A DNA stretch of 64,000 bases from Clostridia bacterium (GTDB lineage: Bacteria > Bacillota > Clostridia > Lachnospirales > Anaerotignaceae), in contig JALCQR010000002.1 of NCBI GenBank assembly GCA_022651385.1, positions 1 through 64,000 on the forward strand, written 5' to 3'. Shown in pieces: positions 1 through 8,672 of the stretch (positions are counted from its first letter, which is position 1; each line of letters opens with the position of its first letter). A program made the translations under genes and the position numbers. Below the pieces are notes generated by a model, which saw only the letters and a program-made list of their open reading frames with translations, did not search any database and was not told the DNA's origin.

Positions 1-97
1 TTTCCAATACATAAACGGCTTTTATAATTCTGTCAGGCCTCATTCTCACAACGGTGGCCTGTCCCCAATTCAAAGGGAATCTTTATTTCTTTGACAT
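1..97. other. Unidentified DNA left of the integrase breakpoint
   Basis: No gene can be assigned in these bases. The minus strand has a 23-codon open stretch and, in another frame, an open stretch that runs out of the window to the left. Neither resembles a family I recognise. The integrase homology stops at about position 128, so this DNA (1-127) is probably foreign to the integrase gene, for example the end of an insertion sequence or a deletion junction. No terminal inverted repeat can be shown because the other end lies outside the window. Confidence 0.3.
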
Positions 98-1111
98 TTA
101 CTTGTCTACTTTATTGACTATGATCCAAAGACCATGGAGTGTCAGGTGAGGTAAATCTGTTGTTTCAACAAACTTCGTAAAAAGCTCAGATAAGTAATTC
201 GGCCTATACGGATGTCCGTCGTCCCAAACCAATACAAGATTGCTTTTGTTATATTCAGAACCAAATACTTCTTTATTTTTATCCTGTCTTTCTTTTTCCT
301 CTTTAAGCAATTTGTAAAGTTCATCGTTCATATAAGGTGTTCTTGCAGAGGTTTCATTCTTGGTACCTTTAGTTACCACAACACTTCCCGCCTGTGTTCT
401 AGCTTCTTTAATTATAAATTTTCTGTTTTCAAAATCTACATTGTCCCAGTTTAAACCGCAGGCCTCTTCACGCCTAAGCCCTAAGTACCCAATAAGCTTA
501 ACAGTAATTTCAAGCCTTGTTCCCGTAACCAGTTCAAACAATTCCTTCATTTGTTCCGGCGTATAAAAATTTGCCTCTTTATGATTTACAGAAGGCGGTT
601 CAACTCTGTCTGTTGGATTATAAAGCAAAACTCCCTGTTTTACAGCAAAGCCTAAAGCCGTTTTCATAAGGTTATGGTGTTTTTTAACCGTATTAGGTGA
701 CAAAACAATTCCTTTATCATTTTTTTCACTTAGTTTTTTTGCATAGTATCTCTGAAGCTGAGAAGGCTTAAGATTTTGAAGATTTATATAACCAAGCTCA
801 GGCTTTAAATGATTTTCAATTATCTGTTCATAAAAATATACGGTTGTCGCCTCTCTATTAGGCACAACAACTGATTTAAGCCAATAATCAAGCCATGTTC
901 CAACTGTATATCCGCTTGGCATTGTAACATTGCCCTTTACCTTGTCGCCTTCAAATTCTTTTAATGCTCGTCTGGCATCCGTAATTTTATTAAATGATTT
1001 TCTTTTTACAATCTGTTTTCCTGAATCATCATTTCCGTAATTAAATGTCACATAATATTTTTTTCTTACATCATCATATGATATATTTCGCTCAATACTC
1101 TTTCTTGCCAT
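98..1111 (-). pseudogene. Truncated tyrosine recombinase (integrase) of an ssrA-targeted element
   Basis: This encodes the N-terminal 337 residues of a phage/ICE-type tyrosine integrase. An AP2-like arm-DNA-binding domain (residues about 1-55) is followed by the SAM-like core-binding domain (about 65-165) and the start of the catalytic domain, with the first catalytic arginine in LGLRREEACGL. Homology ends at LTLHGL, exactly where the HxxR box (HGLRHT) should follow. The frame then runs nine unrelated residues to a stop. The second arginine, the His/Trp and the nucleophilic tyrosine are all missing, so it should be unable to recombine DNA. The start is fixed by GGAAGGTGAAGTC before ATG. It lies directly downstream of the ssrA 3' end, a common integration site, and is preceded by direct repeats that look like its arm sites. 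An intact copy elsewhere cannot be excluded. Confidence 0.85.
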
Positions 1112-1126
1112 GACTTCACCTTCCGT

Positions 1127-1217
1127 ATGTACCGGTTTAAAAAAAATGTACCAGAATATGTACCAAAAAAATAATTATATCACAGATAAATTTAAAAATG
1201 TACCAAAAAATGTACCA
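1127..1217. repeat. Direct repeats ATGTACCA, probable integrase arm-type sites
   Basis: Four perfect copies of ATGTACCA start at 1146, 1158, 1198 and 1210. A fifth, variant copy (ATGTACCGG) is at 1127. The perfect copies form two pairs, each with a 12-bp repeat interval, and the pairs are 52 bp apart. They lie between the integrase start codon and the ssrA 3' end, where the arm-binding domains of Tn916/lambda-like integrases bind. The repeat and spacing are seen directly; the binding role is inferred. Confidence 0.6.
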
Positions 1218-1277
1218 AATCTCAATATAAGCCACTTCCGCCGATGTCTGCCACAATATATAGTATTAAAGTGCAAT

Positions 1278-1312
1278 AAAAAAGACTATATCTGGTTGAT
1301 ATAGTCTTTTTT
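1278..1312 (-). terminator. Intrinsic terminator of ssrA (symmetrical)
   Basis: A perfect 15-bp stem (1278-1292 with 1298-1312) encloses a 5-nt loop, with A6 on one side and T6 on the other, so it can terminate in both directions. It starts 5 nt past the tmRNA 3' end and separates ssrA from the integrated element. Confidence 0.85.
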
Positions 1313-1317
1313 CAGTA

Positions 1318-1669
1318 TGGAGATGAGGAGAATCGAACTCCTGTCCGAAAACCCGTCGGTAAAAACTTCTTCCATCACAGCTGATGATTTAACATTCCCT
1401 CGTTATGTCACCCGTCAGCAGGTTACATACCTTGGTAGCTTCATAAATCTTTTTTTACCTCAAAGCTTTGGCAAAAAAGTTCCCCGCATAGTCGACGCCA
1501 GTTACCTAAACTGCGAGAGATTCAGGGCTGACGAGCAGCACTTAGGCTGCTATTAAAGAATAATCTTTGTCGTTTAATTTTTAAATTTCCGCCCATTTTA
1601 ACGAAGCTGGTCGGCTCTTCGGATGGCTATTTCTACTTTCAAGACTCCCGTCGAAACCATTGCATCCCC
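1318..1669 (-). ncRNA. ssrA: tmRNA (transfer-messenger RNA)
   Basis: The minus strand starts with GGGGATGCAATGGTTTCGAC, the conserved tmRNA 5' end, and ends with a T-arm-like GGAGTTCGATTCTCC and CATCTCC-A. Bases GGGGATG and CATCTCC form the 7-bp acceptor stem, so the ends are well fixed (352 nt); CCA is not encoded and must be added. The tag reading frame ends at TAA (1544-1542) and reads (N)DKDYSLIAA, with the resume codon AAC (1574) or GAC (1571). The tag ends in LIAA rather than the common ALAA. Together with SmpB it rescues stalled ribosomes and tags the unfinished protein for proteolysis. The 5' end lies only 3 nt past the smpB stop codon. The 3' end serves as attachment site for the neighbouring integrase. 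Confidence 0.95.
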
Positions 1670-1672
1670 AGA

Positions 1673-2149
1673 TTATAAAGTCAGATTGCGTACCTTAAAT
1701 TCACGCTCTGCCTCTCTTCTTTGGTCCTGTTTTGAAATGGTATCACGCTTATCATAAAGCTTTTTGCCCTTTGCTATAGCAATATCCACTTTAACAAGAC
1801 TTCTATAAAAATAAACTTTAAGCGGTACAAGAGTATATCCTGCCTGAGAAATCGCAGCATCTATTTTTCTGATTTCGCTTTTGTGCATGAGAAGTCTTCT
1901 TGTTCTGAGCGGGTCCTTGTTAAAAACATTGCCCTGCTCATATGGACTTATATGCATGCCATATATGAGGGCCTCCCCGTTTTCAATACGGATAAAGCTT
2001 TCTTTAAGCGAACATTTACCCTCTCTGAGACTTTTAACCTCTGTACCAGAAAGAGATATTCCGGCCTGAAATTTTTCTTCAATAAAATAGTCGTGGTATG
2101 CTTTTTTGTTTTGCGCAATAAGCCTGCCTTGTCCTTTTTCTTTTGCCAT
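1673..2149 (-). CDS. smpB: SsrA-binding protein SmpB
   Basis: SmpB binds the tRNA-like domain of tmRNA and places it in the ribosomal A site during trans-translation. The 158-residue product has the family length and its signatures: an N-terminal [15 protein letters not shown], the [15 protein letters not shown] strand region, and a basic C-terminal tail ([22 protein letters not shown]) that enters the mRNA channel. The ATG at 2149 is chosen because AGAGGTGA lies 6 nt upstream. An in-frame GTG 9 nt earlier overlaps that site. The gene ends 3 nt before the mature ssrA 5' end, so both are probably made on one transcript and RNase P releases the tmRNA, unless a promoter lies inside smpB. rnr, whose product degrades mRNAs released by tmRNA, is 2.5 kb upstream. 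Confidence 0.97.
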   Translation of the reverse strand: MAKEKGQGRLIAQNKKAYHDYFIEEKFQAGISLSGTEVKSLREGKCSLKESFIRIENGEALIYGMHISPYEQGNVFNKDPLRTRRLLMHKSEIRKIDAAISQAGYTLVPLKVYFYRSLVKVDIAIAKGKKLYDKRDTISKQDQRREAEREFKVRNLTL

Positions 2150-2217
2150 GAATATCACCTCTGAACTACAAGTATAGCATATTTTAATAATAAATCAAAT
2201 GAAATTTTTGTTACAAA

Positions 2218-3144
2218 TTATTTTAATTTCTTGTAATTTCCTTCAATACCTTTTATCAGCAGATAAATTCTGTCATTCCACGGAGTAGGCACACCGGCTT
2301 TTTTGCCGAATTTTATAACCGTTCCTGCAAAATAGTCAACCTCTGTCATGCGCCTGTTTTCAACATCTTGAAGCATTGATGTTTTTCCGTCAGGGTCGAA
2401 CGTTTTAAGTATGTCGTCGTACTCGAAGGCGTCCTCCTTTTGTATGTTTACTCTCATTTTATGCGCAAGTTCTATTACTTCAAACATTACTTGGTGCATA
2501 GCCTCATTCATTTCAGGTATTGATACAAAAGCACCATACCCAACTTTGGTTATTGCCGAAAGCTGATTTGTGCTTACATTTATCATCCATTTTTTCCAAA
2601 TTGCTCTTATCATATCCTCGCATACTGTATTTGTAATTTCCGATTCATCAAACACTCTCTTTACTTCTTTAACAGTCTCAGACATATTTTTGTTATCGGC
2701 TTCACCAAAATTAATAACACCGTCATTTCTGTTTGTGATGCCTCCATCAGTCCTTACAGCGTCTATTCCCAAAGCAATACCGTAAAGCACTGTGTTATTT
2801 TTAAACGTTTCTTTAATTTGGTCATGAGCAGTTACGCCGTTTAAAAGAGGAAGAAATATTGTATTTTCAGTAACAATACCTTTTACATCTTCTATGGCTT
2901 TTGCAAGCTGATAATTTTTCACTGTAAATATTACAAGGTCTGCTTTCCAATTTTTGTCATCGGGTGAAATAACCTGCGGTACTACAGGTTTGCCATTTAC
3001 CTTTACAACATTGCTTCTTATTTTTTCAGCACGTTTTCCTCCTGCTATAACGGCAAAATCATTTCCCAGTTTTTTTGACAGATTTCTGGCATAGATACAT
3101 CCTATTGCACCAAATCCAACAAGCGCGACCTTTTTTATTTTCAT
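2218..3144 (-). CDS. Ketopantoate reductase-like protein (ApbA/PanE family)
   Basis: This 308-residue enzyme belongs to the PanE/ApbA family, which reduces 2-ketopantoate to pantoate with NADPH; several paralogues use other 2-keto acids. The Rossmann motif GFGAIG is at residues 10-15. The helical C-terminal domain carries the catalytic-site segment WKKWMINVSTNQLSAIT with the conserved lysine and asparagine. Start and ribosome site (AGGAGGATATTTTAA-ATG) agree. It stands alone: panC and panD are absent from the window and panB is 56 kb away. Membership of the family is clear; use of ketopantoate as substrate is only the default assignment. Confidence 0.85.
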   Translation of the reverse strand: MKIKKVALVGFGAIGCIYARNLSKKLGNDFAVIAGGKRAEKIRSNVVKVNGKPVVPQVISPDDKNWKADLVIFTVKNYQLAKAIEDVKGIVTENTIFLPLLNGVTAHDQIKETFKNNTVLYGIALGIDAVRTDGGITNRNDGVINFGEADNKNMSETVKEVKRVFDESEITNTVCEDMIRAIWKKWMINVSTNQLSAITKVGYGAFVSIPEMNEAMHQVMFEVIELAHKMRVNIQKEDAFEYDDILKTFDPDGKTSMLQDVENRRMTEVDYFAGTVIKFGKKAGVPTPWNDRIYLLIKGIEGNYKKLK

Positions 3145-3227
3145 TTAAAATATCCTCCTATTTGCAAATACACTATTTATGTATTATAGTACCACAAACA
3201 TATATTTTTTAGCAATATAAATAAAGC

Positions 3228-3275
3228 AAAATACCACAGTACAAATAATCTTTGTCATTAGTATTGCGGTATTTA
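3228..3275 (-). terminator. Probable hairpin terminator after the DegT-like gene
   Basis: AAATACC-A-CAGTAC (from 3228) pairs with GTATTGCGGTATTT (to 3275) with one mismatch and one G-T pair, leaving an 18-nt loop. It lies just past the stop codon of the gene ending at 3280. The T-run is weak, so the assignment is moderate. Confidence 0.5.
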
Positions 3276-3279
3276 TATG

Positions 3280-4353
3280 TCAGATTTTAAAACTGTTTAT
3301 AGCATCTGCAAGAAACAGCATATCTTCTTTACAGTATCTTTGGTCAACAGGAAACGATATTATTTGCTCACCCATTTTTTTGGTATCACCAATGTTGTTT
3401 ACTTCATCATAAAGATAAGTCCTCCACAGCACTGAAGGATATATTAAAAACTCGTCAACAAGATAATTCCACATTTTTTCTCTTACAGTGCAGTACATCG
3501 GCAAATTAAACGGTACTTCGTTTTCATTGCGTTTTTCTATGGCATGCACAAGATACGGAGAGTTTATTGCTGACCTTAATATCTTTTCATTTTCTTTTCG
3601 TTTTTCAATCATTGAATAAACATCATTGCACTTAAACATAAATTCTGTAAAATCACTCATTAAGTATTTTTCGTTATTGTCGCTGTAACAATCGAGTTCT
3701 TTTTCAACATCCGCAAACATGTCTACAAAATATTTAGGCTGTATATCCAATTTTTCCTTCAAAAAAAGGTGTTTAACAACCTGCGGATACAATTTTTTGT
3801 TTTGCTTGCTGTTTCTTTTTATGCCATTTGTGTTTATGCATGACAAATCGTTTTTTGAATATAGCACTCCCCCGTCGGGAACAGGGAACCATTTTCGTAT
3901 GGATGAAATAGAATAGTCGCCTACAGTTGGCTTTCCCGAAAATAAGCTCTGAGTATTATCTTCCACTATTAGTAAGTTATATTTTCGTTTAAGCTCCATA
4001 ATTTTTTTTGAGTCATTTTCGTTTATTCTGTGTCCAAAATAATTTGTTATGTATATTCCTGCTGTCTGATTTGTTATCTTTTTTTCAATATCATCTAAAT
4101 TCAGTGTAAAATCCATATTCACCGCATAAAAAACAGGTTTTACTCTATACGCAAAGCCATATATCACAGAAAAACACGAAAACGCCGGTACAAGAATTTC
4201 TTTCCCTGCAAAAAGTTGTGATACAAGTTTTATACAGGTACGTCCGCTGTCTGTATATATGCAATTGTAATCAGCCATGTAATCAAATATATTGTTCTTC
4301 TTAATACCAATATTTTCAAAATCAATATCAAAATCATATCCCATTGTGCGCAT
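3280..4353 (-). CDS. DegT/DnrJ-like PLP-dependent enzyme
   Basis: The 357-residue product looks like a fold-type I PLP enzyme of the DegT/DnrJ/EryC1 (sugar aminotransferase) group. VEDNTQS places the PLP-binding aspartate near residue 132. SIRKWFPVPDGGVL gives the likely Schiff-base lysine at about residue 154. Family members usually act on nucleotide-linked keto sugars, but no sugar-nucleotide or glycan gene is nearby, so the substrate is unknown. The start has a strong AGGGGAGG 9 nt upstream. The gene is monocistronic between hairpins. The C-terminal half (RTYLYDEVNNIGDTKKMGEQIISFPVDQR) resembles uncharacterised RKW-type members of the family rather than classical aminotransferases. Confidence 0.7.
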   Translation of the reverse strand: MRTMGYDFDIDFENIGIKKNNIFDYMADYNCIYTDSGRTCIKLVSQLFAGKEILVPAFSCFSVIYGFAYRVKPVFYAVNMDFTLNLDDIEKKITNQTAGIYITNYFGHRINENDSKKIMELKRKYNLLIVEDNTQSLFSGKPTVGDYSISSIRKWFPVPDGGVLYSKNDLSCINTNGIKRNSKQNKKLYPQVVKHLFLKEKLDIQPKYFVDMFADVEKELDCYSDNNEKYLMSDFTEFMFKCNDVYSMIEKRKENEKILRSAINSPYLVHAIEKRNENEVPFNLPMYCTVREKMWNYLVDEFLIYPSVLWRTYLYDEVNNIGDTKKMGEQIISFPVDQRYCKEDMLFLADAINSFKI

Positions 4354-4504
4354 AAAATAAACCTCCCCTTAATTAGATAATAGAATTAATTTACAAAATT
4401 ATTGTATTACCGTTTACACTTTGTATATATATAATTAATTAATATCTAATCTAAATAGAATCAAATTTTAATCGCACAATATGGCTTACTGTAAAACAAA
4501 AAAT

Positions 4505-4550
4505 AAGGTTTATTTGGCTGCTTTTAAAACTAAACTAACCAAAAAACCTT
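4505..4550 (-). terminator. Probable terminator of rnr
   Basis: AAGGTT-TA-TTTGG (4505-4517) pairs with CCAAA-AA-AACCTT (4539-4550), and a T-rich stretch follows on the minus strand. It lies about 70 nt beyond the rnr stop. The rest of 4354-4617 is AT-rich with no visible gene. Confidence 0.5.
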
Positions 4551-4617
4551 AATTTTATATTCTATTTTGTTTCTCCTGTTTAAGTTATAATAAAGTTGCT
4601 TAAAATAATGCACACAA

Positions 4618-6771
4618 TTAATCTTTTTTCTTTTCTTCTTTGCTTACAAGCTCAAAATCTATTGTCCTAAGTTCTGCATCGGCACGAATTACTTTAACTC
4701 TTACAGAATCTCCAAGCATATATATTTTGCCTGTGTGCTTGCCGACAACTCTGAGGTTTTCCTCCTCATAGTTATAAAAATCATCGCTGATACCGTTTAA
4801 AGCCACCATTCCCTCAACGGTATTTGGAAGCTCAACATAAATTCCCCAGCCTGTAACTCCTGAAATTACGCCGTCATATTCTTCTCCTATATGGTCCTGC
4901 ATATATTCAGCCATTTTGAGCTTGTCGGTCTCTCTTTCGGCATCATCGGCAACCCTTTCCATTACCGAGCAATGGGCAGCTATCTCGCTTAGAGTATGTC
5001 TGTATTTGTTTATTTTCTTCTCGCTGAGGCGCCCGTCTATATTTTCCTTAATTATTCTGTGTATCTGTAAATCCGGATAACGCCTTATAGGCGATGTGAA
5101 ATGACAGTAATATTTTGCTGCCAATCCAAAATGTCCAAGATTTTCATCCTGATATTTTGCCTGTTTCATACTTCTTAACACTATACGGCTAATAATATGC
5201 TCATACCTGCCTCCCGCTGTTTTTTCAATAAGCTGCTGTATATCTTTTGGATACAGCTCGTTCTGGCCTTTAAAATGATATCCGAAATTAGTTATCATTT
5301 TTTTCATAGCAAGTATCTTTTCCTCATTTGGCGCCTCATGATTTCTATATACAAAAGGCAAATCCCGCCAAAAATAGTCTTCGGCAACTGTTTCATTGCA
5401 TACAAGCATAAATTCCTCAATAAGGTTTGTAGCCGAGTTTCGATCATACGGCACAATCTCAAGAGGTTTTCCGTTTTCGTCAAGCTTTATCTTTGCCTCC
5501 GGGAAATCAAAATTTACAGAGCCTCTCTTTTTACGTTTGCTGTTAAGTATCTGCCTTAACTTATCCATATCATTAAGTATCGGTACAAACTCCTCATATT
5601 CGGCCATTTGCTCGGCATCTTTTTTTTCTATTACATTGTTTACTTTTGTATATGTCATTCTGCAATGGGAGTGAATAACCGATTTTACTATTCTGTGGTT
5701 AACTACTTCTCCGGCTCTGTTTATTTCCATTATGCAGCTTAAAGTAAGCCTGTCCACATTCGGATTAAGAGAACATATGCCGTTTGACAGTCTGTGAGGT
5801 ATCATAGGTATTACACGGTCTACAAGATAAAAGCTTGTACCTCTTTTATATGCTTCTTTGTCAAGAGGTGAATTTTCAGTAACATAATGAGTAACGTCAG
5901 CAATGTGAACGCCAAGTTCAAAGTTTCCGTTTTCGAGTATATCAAGGCTTACGGCATCGTCAAAATCTTTTGAGTCATCGCCGTCTATAGTAAATGTTAC
6001 TTTTTCTCTTAAATCTTCCCTGCCTTCAATTTCAGCCTGAGAAATTTCCTCCGGCAGTTTTTCAGTTTGGTCATACACTTCCTGCGGATAATCCTGCGGC
6101 AGTTCAAACTGTCTTATTATAGAAAGTATGTCAACTCCCGGGTCATCTTTATGCCCTAAAATATCAACGATTTCACCTTCAGGGCTGCGGTTTCCGGTCT
6201 GAATTTTTGTAATTTTTACGGCAACTTTACTTCCGTCAACAGCACCTTTTGTAGACTCTTTGGGTATAAATATGTCAGGTGTTCTGTGGTCATCGCATAT
6301 TACAAATCCAAAACCGTTTCCTTCTTCAAAAGTACCTACAATTTCGCTTCTTGCCCTTTCAATTACACGCACTATTTCTCCCTGAGCTTTTTTTGTTCCC
6401 AACGCCGGTGTAACTATCCTTACAAGAACCTTGTCTTTGTGCATAGCGCCGTTTACAGATTCTTCGGGAATATATATATCATCATCATTGCTGTCCGGTA
6501 TCCTGGCAAAGCCGAACCCCTTAGCTGTAGCGGAAAAATTAGCCACAACAAGATTAAGTTCTGAAGGCAGCATTATTTTTCCCTTTTTTGTCTCAATAAT
6601 TTCACCTTCATTTATAAGTGCATCAATTATTCTGTCAAAATCAGGTCTGTCATTCTTAGGCACCTGAAGCATAACACAAATATCAGCTCTTTTGGCTGTT
6701 TTATAATCTTCGCTTTTTATAAAATTTAAAATACGGTTTTTTCTTTCAAGCAACAACTCATCAAATTCCAT
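4618..6771 (-). CDS. rnr: Ribonuclease R
   Basis: RNase R is a processive 3'-5' exoribonuclease that can degrade structured RNA and non-stop mRNAs released by tmRNA. The 717-residue protein has an N-terminal winged-helix region (1-65), two cold-shock OB domains (about 74-118 and 145-190) and the RNB catalytic domain with the metal-binding aspartates in TIDGDDSKDFDDAVSL (residues 261-276). An S1 domain (about 625-705) and a lysine-rich tail complete it. The ATG at 6771 (MEFDELLLER) is preceded by GGCGGTG at a 6-nt spacing. The reading frame is open further upstream, but that stretch lacks family homology and crosses the purE promoter region. smpB and ssrA lie downstream, separated by two unrelated genes. 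Confidence 0.95.
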   Translation of the reverse strand: MEFDELLLERKNRILNFIKSEDYKTAKRADICVMLQVPKNDRPDFDRIIDALINEGEIIETKKGKIMLPSELNLVVANFSATAKGFGFARIPDSNDDDIYIPEESVNGAMHKDKVLVRIVTPALGTKKAQGEIVRVIERARSEIVGTFEEGNGFGFVICDDHRTPDIFIPKESTKGAVDGSKVAVKITKIQTGNRSPEGEIVDILGHKDDPGVDILSIIRQFELPQDYPQEVYDQTEKLPEEISQAEIEGREDLREKVTFTIDGDDSKDFDDAVSLDILENGNFELGVHIADVTHYVTENSPLDKEAYKRGTSFYLVDRVIPMIPHRLSNGICSLNPNVDRLTLSCIMEINRAGEVVNHRIVKSVIHSHCRMTYTKVNNVIEKKDAEQMAEYEEFVPILNDMDKLRQILNSKRKKRGSVNFDFPEAKIKLDENGKPLEIVPYDRNSATNLIEEFMLVCNETVAEDYFWRDLPFVYRNHEAPNEEKILAMKKMITNFGYHFKGQNELYPKDIQQLIEKTAGGRYEHIISRIVLRSMKQAKYQDENLGHFGLAAKYYCHFTSPIRRYPDLQIHRIIKENIDGRLSEKKINKYRHTLSEIAAHCSVMERVADDAERETDKLKMAEYMQDHIGEEYDGVISGVTGWGIYVELPNTVEGMVALNGISDDFYNYEEENLRVVGKHTGKIYMLGDSVRVKVIRADAELRTIDFELVSKEEKKKD

Positions 6772-6923
6772 AAAAACACCGCCTTTATCTTTAAAGTTAT
6801 ACATGTTATTATAACATATTAACAGTAAAATAACACCAAAAGAAAAAAATACGTCCTCAGTCTTTAAACATATGTATAAAAATGTTAAAATAAAGATAAT
6901 AAAAAATACGAGGTGATATAAAA

Positions 6924-7445
6924 ATGGGAGCAAAAGTTGGTATAATAATGGGCAGTGATTCAGATTTGCCTGTAATGAGCGAAGCTGCAAAACTTCTTGA
7001 CAAGCTTGACATACCATATGAGCTTACTGTTGTTTCGGCACACAGAACACCCGACAGGATGTACGAATACGCACATAAAGCACATGAAAGAGGCATAAAA
7101 GTAATAATTGCCGGAGCCGGCGGCGCCGCACATCTTCCGGGCATGACGGCAGCTATGACAAGCATACCTGTAATAGGTGTGCCTGTAAAGACATCTACTT
7201 TAAGCGGTGTTGACTCGCTTTACTCAATATGCCAGATGCCGCCGGGAATACCTGTTGCAACAGTTGCCATAAACGGTGCACAAAACGCCGGAATATTAGC
7301 TGCACAGATACTTGGAGCATCGGACGAGGCTGTCTATTCAAAAGTTCAGGAATTTAAAAAAAGTCTTGAGAAAACAGTTGAAAAAAAGGCCGAAAAACTT
7401 GAAGACATAAAATATGCCGCATATCTCAAAGATATGGGCAAATAA
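6924..7445 (+). CDS. purE: 5-(carboxyamino)imidazole ribonucleotide mutase PurE
   Basis: PurE carries out the carboxylation step that yields 4-carboxy-AIR in purine synthesis. The 173-residue protein has the GSDSDLPVM substrate loop (residues 9-17), SAHRTPDRM, and [11 protein letters not shown], all typical of class I PurE. GAGGTGATATAAAA precedes the ATG. Class I enzymes usually work with PurK, which is not in this window, and no other pur gene is adjacent. The gene is transcribed away from rnr, and a plausible promoter (TTTAAA-N17-TAAAAT) lies in the 152-bp intergenic region. Confidence 0.95.
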   Translation: MGAKVGIIMGSDSDLPVMSEAAKLLDKLDIPYELTVVSAHRTPDRMYEYAHKAHERGIKVIIAGAGGAAHLPGMTAAMTSIPVIGVPVKTSTLSGVDSLYSICQMPPGIPVATVAINGAQNAGILAAQILGASDEAVYSKVQEFKKSLEKTVEKKAEKLEDIKYAAYLKDMGK

Positions 7446-7455
7446 TTAAAAATTT

Positions 7456-7494
7456 AACCGCAAAAGACTTAAACTTTCAGCGGTTATTTTTTTA
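7456..7494 (+). terminator. Intrinsic terminator of purE
   Basis: AACCGC pairs with GCGGTT (7456-7485), extended by AAAG/CTTT, and is followed by ATTTTTTTT. It lies between the convergent purE and mmuM genes. Confidence 0.85.
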
Positions 7495-7503
7495 CAAAGC
7501 TAT

Positions 7504-8442
7504 TTATTTTTTACTATTAATTACATCATACACTTCTCTTATATTTTCAGGTGTTGTACGGCAGCACCCGCCTATTAAAGTGGCTCCGGCTTTATACCAT
7601 TTTTCCGCCCACATGCCATATGTCATGCCGCCTTTGCCGCCATGCCAAGTTTTTGTGACGGGATTATATTCCTCTCCGCTGTTTGGGTAAACTATCACAG
7701 GCTTTTTGCTTACTCCTTTTATCTCTATTATAAGCCCCTCCACAAAATGCGGTGCCGTACAGTTTAGTCCAACTGCCTTTACACAGTCAAATGTTTCAAG
7801 TGCTTTGGCACATTCTGCAATTTTTGTGCCCTCGCAAATTTCAGTTGAGTTTTTGCAGCTGAAACTTATCCAGCATTCAGCTCCTATTTCTTCACAAATC
7901 TGAGCACATGCCAAAGCCTCTCTAAGTGACGGTATTGTTTCCACAGCCAGTATTTCGGCACCCTCATCCCACAAAATTTCCATTCTTTTTTTGTGAAATT
8001 CTTTAAGCTCTGCATCTGTAATACTATACCCGCCTCTGTATTCGGAGCCGTCTGCAAGATATGCGCCATAAGGTCCAACCGACGCAGCAACAAGAGGATA
8101 AACTCTGCCGCTGTCTTTGCCTTCGTCCTGCCACCACTGCTTGCGGGCATCTATAAGCGTATCCACGGAACGTCTTATAAGCATTTCAGCTTCTTTTTCA
8201 GAAAAACCTCTTTTCATATACCCCTCGACTGTTGCCTGATAGCTTGCGCTTATACCGCAGTCGGCTCCGGCTTTAAAATAGTTTATATGTACTTTTTTAA
8301 TTAGCTCCGGATTTTCAAAAAGTATTTTTGCACTCCAAAGCTCATCGTTTAAGTCACATCCCATTGCCTCAAGCTGGGTAGCCAATGCTCCGTCAATGAC
8401 CATTTTTCCATTTTTATAAACATTGTCAAACGTATTTTTCAT
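7504..8442 (-). CDS. mmuM: Homocysteine S-methyltransferase (MmuM-like)
   Basis: The 312-residue protein is a betaine-homocysteine/homocysteine methyltransferase family (PF02574) TIM barrel. It transfers a methyl group from S-methylmethionine or SAM to homocysteine, giving methionine. The zinc ligands are visible: GLNCTAP near residue 225 and the GGCCRTTP pair near 293. DGALATQLE at the N-terminus is typical of MmuM. The start is supported by AACGGAGGAAAAA-ATG. It is followed upstream on the same strand by an amino-acid symporter remnant and a Cys/Met lyase gene, suggesting a sulfur amino acid theme, although each has its own terminator or promoter. Confidence 0.9.
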   Translation of the reverse strand: MKNTFDNVYKNGKMVIDGALATQLEAMGCDLNDELWSAKILFENPELIKKVHINYFKAGADCGISASYQATVEGYMKRGFSEKEAEMLIRRSVDTLIDARKQWWQDEGKDSGRVYPLVAASVGPYGAYLADGSEYRGGYSITDAELKEFHKKRMEILWDEGAEILAVETIPSLREALACAQICEEIGAECWISFSCKNSTEICEGTKIAECAKALETFDCVKAVGLNCTAPHFVEGLIIEIKGVSKKPVIVYPNSGEEYNPVTKTWHGGKGGMTYGMWAEKWYKAGATLIGGCCRTTPENIREVYDVINSKK

Positions 8443-8527
8443 TTTTTCCTCCGTTAATATTTCTTTAATATTTCTTTAATTGATGTCCTTTCGTTAGATA
8501 TTTTCATAATAACATACTTTTTCGACT

Positions 8528-8556
8528 ATTCTATACCTATATCAGGTTTTATACAA
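8528..8556 (-). promoter_or_regulatory. Candidate sigma-A promoter of mmuM
   Basis: On the minus strand TTGTAT (8556-8551) and TAGAAT (8533-8528) are separated by 17 bp and lie about 85 bp upstream of the mmuM start. No riboswitch-like fold was recognised in the leader. Confidence 0.45.
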
Positions 8557-8605
8557 ACTTTGAGTCTTTATAACATAATTAAACAATATTTTTTAATACT
8601 TAAAA

Positions 8606-8631
8606 AAGGGAGAAGCATTCCCCTCTCCCTT
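8606..8631 (-). terminator. Intrinsic terminator after the symporter pseudogene
   Basis: AAGGGAGA (8606-8613) pairs with TCTCCCTT (8624-8631). On the minus strand it runs into a T-run, 40 nt past the symporter stop codon. Confidence 0.8.
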
Positions 8632-8672
8632 ATAAACATATTTTTACTTTAGTTTTAGTAAGAAACTTTATT

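Noticed and set aside
1317-1556. Plus-strand 79-codon open frame over ssrA
   Set aside because: It is the antisense of the tmRNA gene, whose ends and acceptor stem are well defined.
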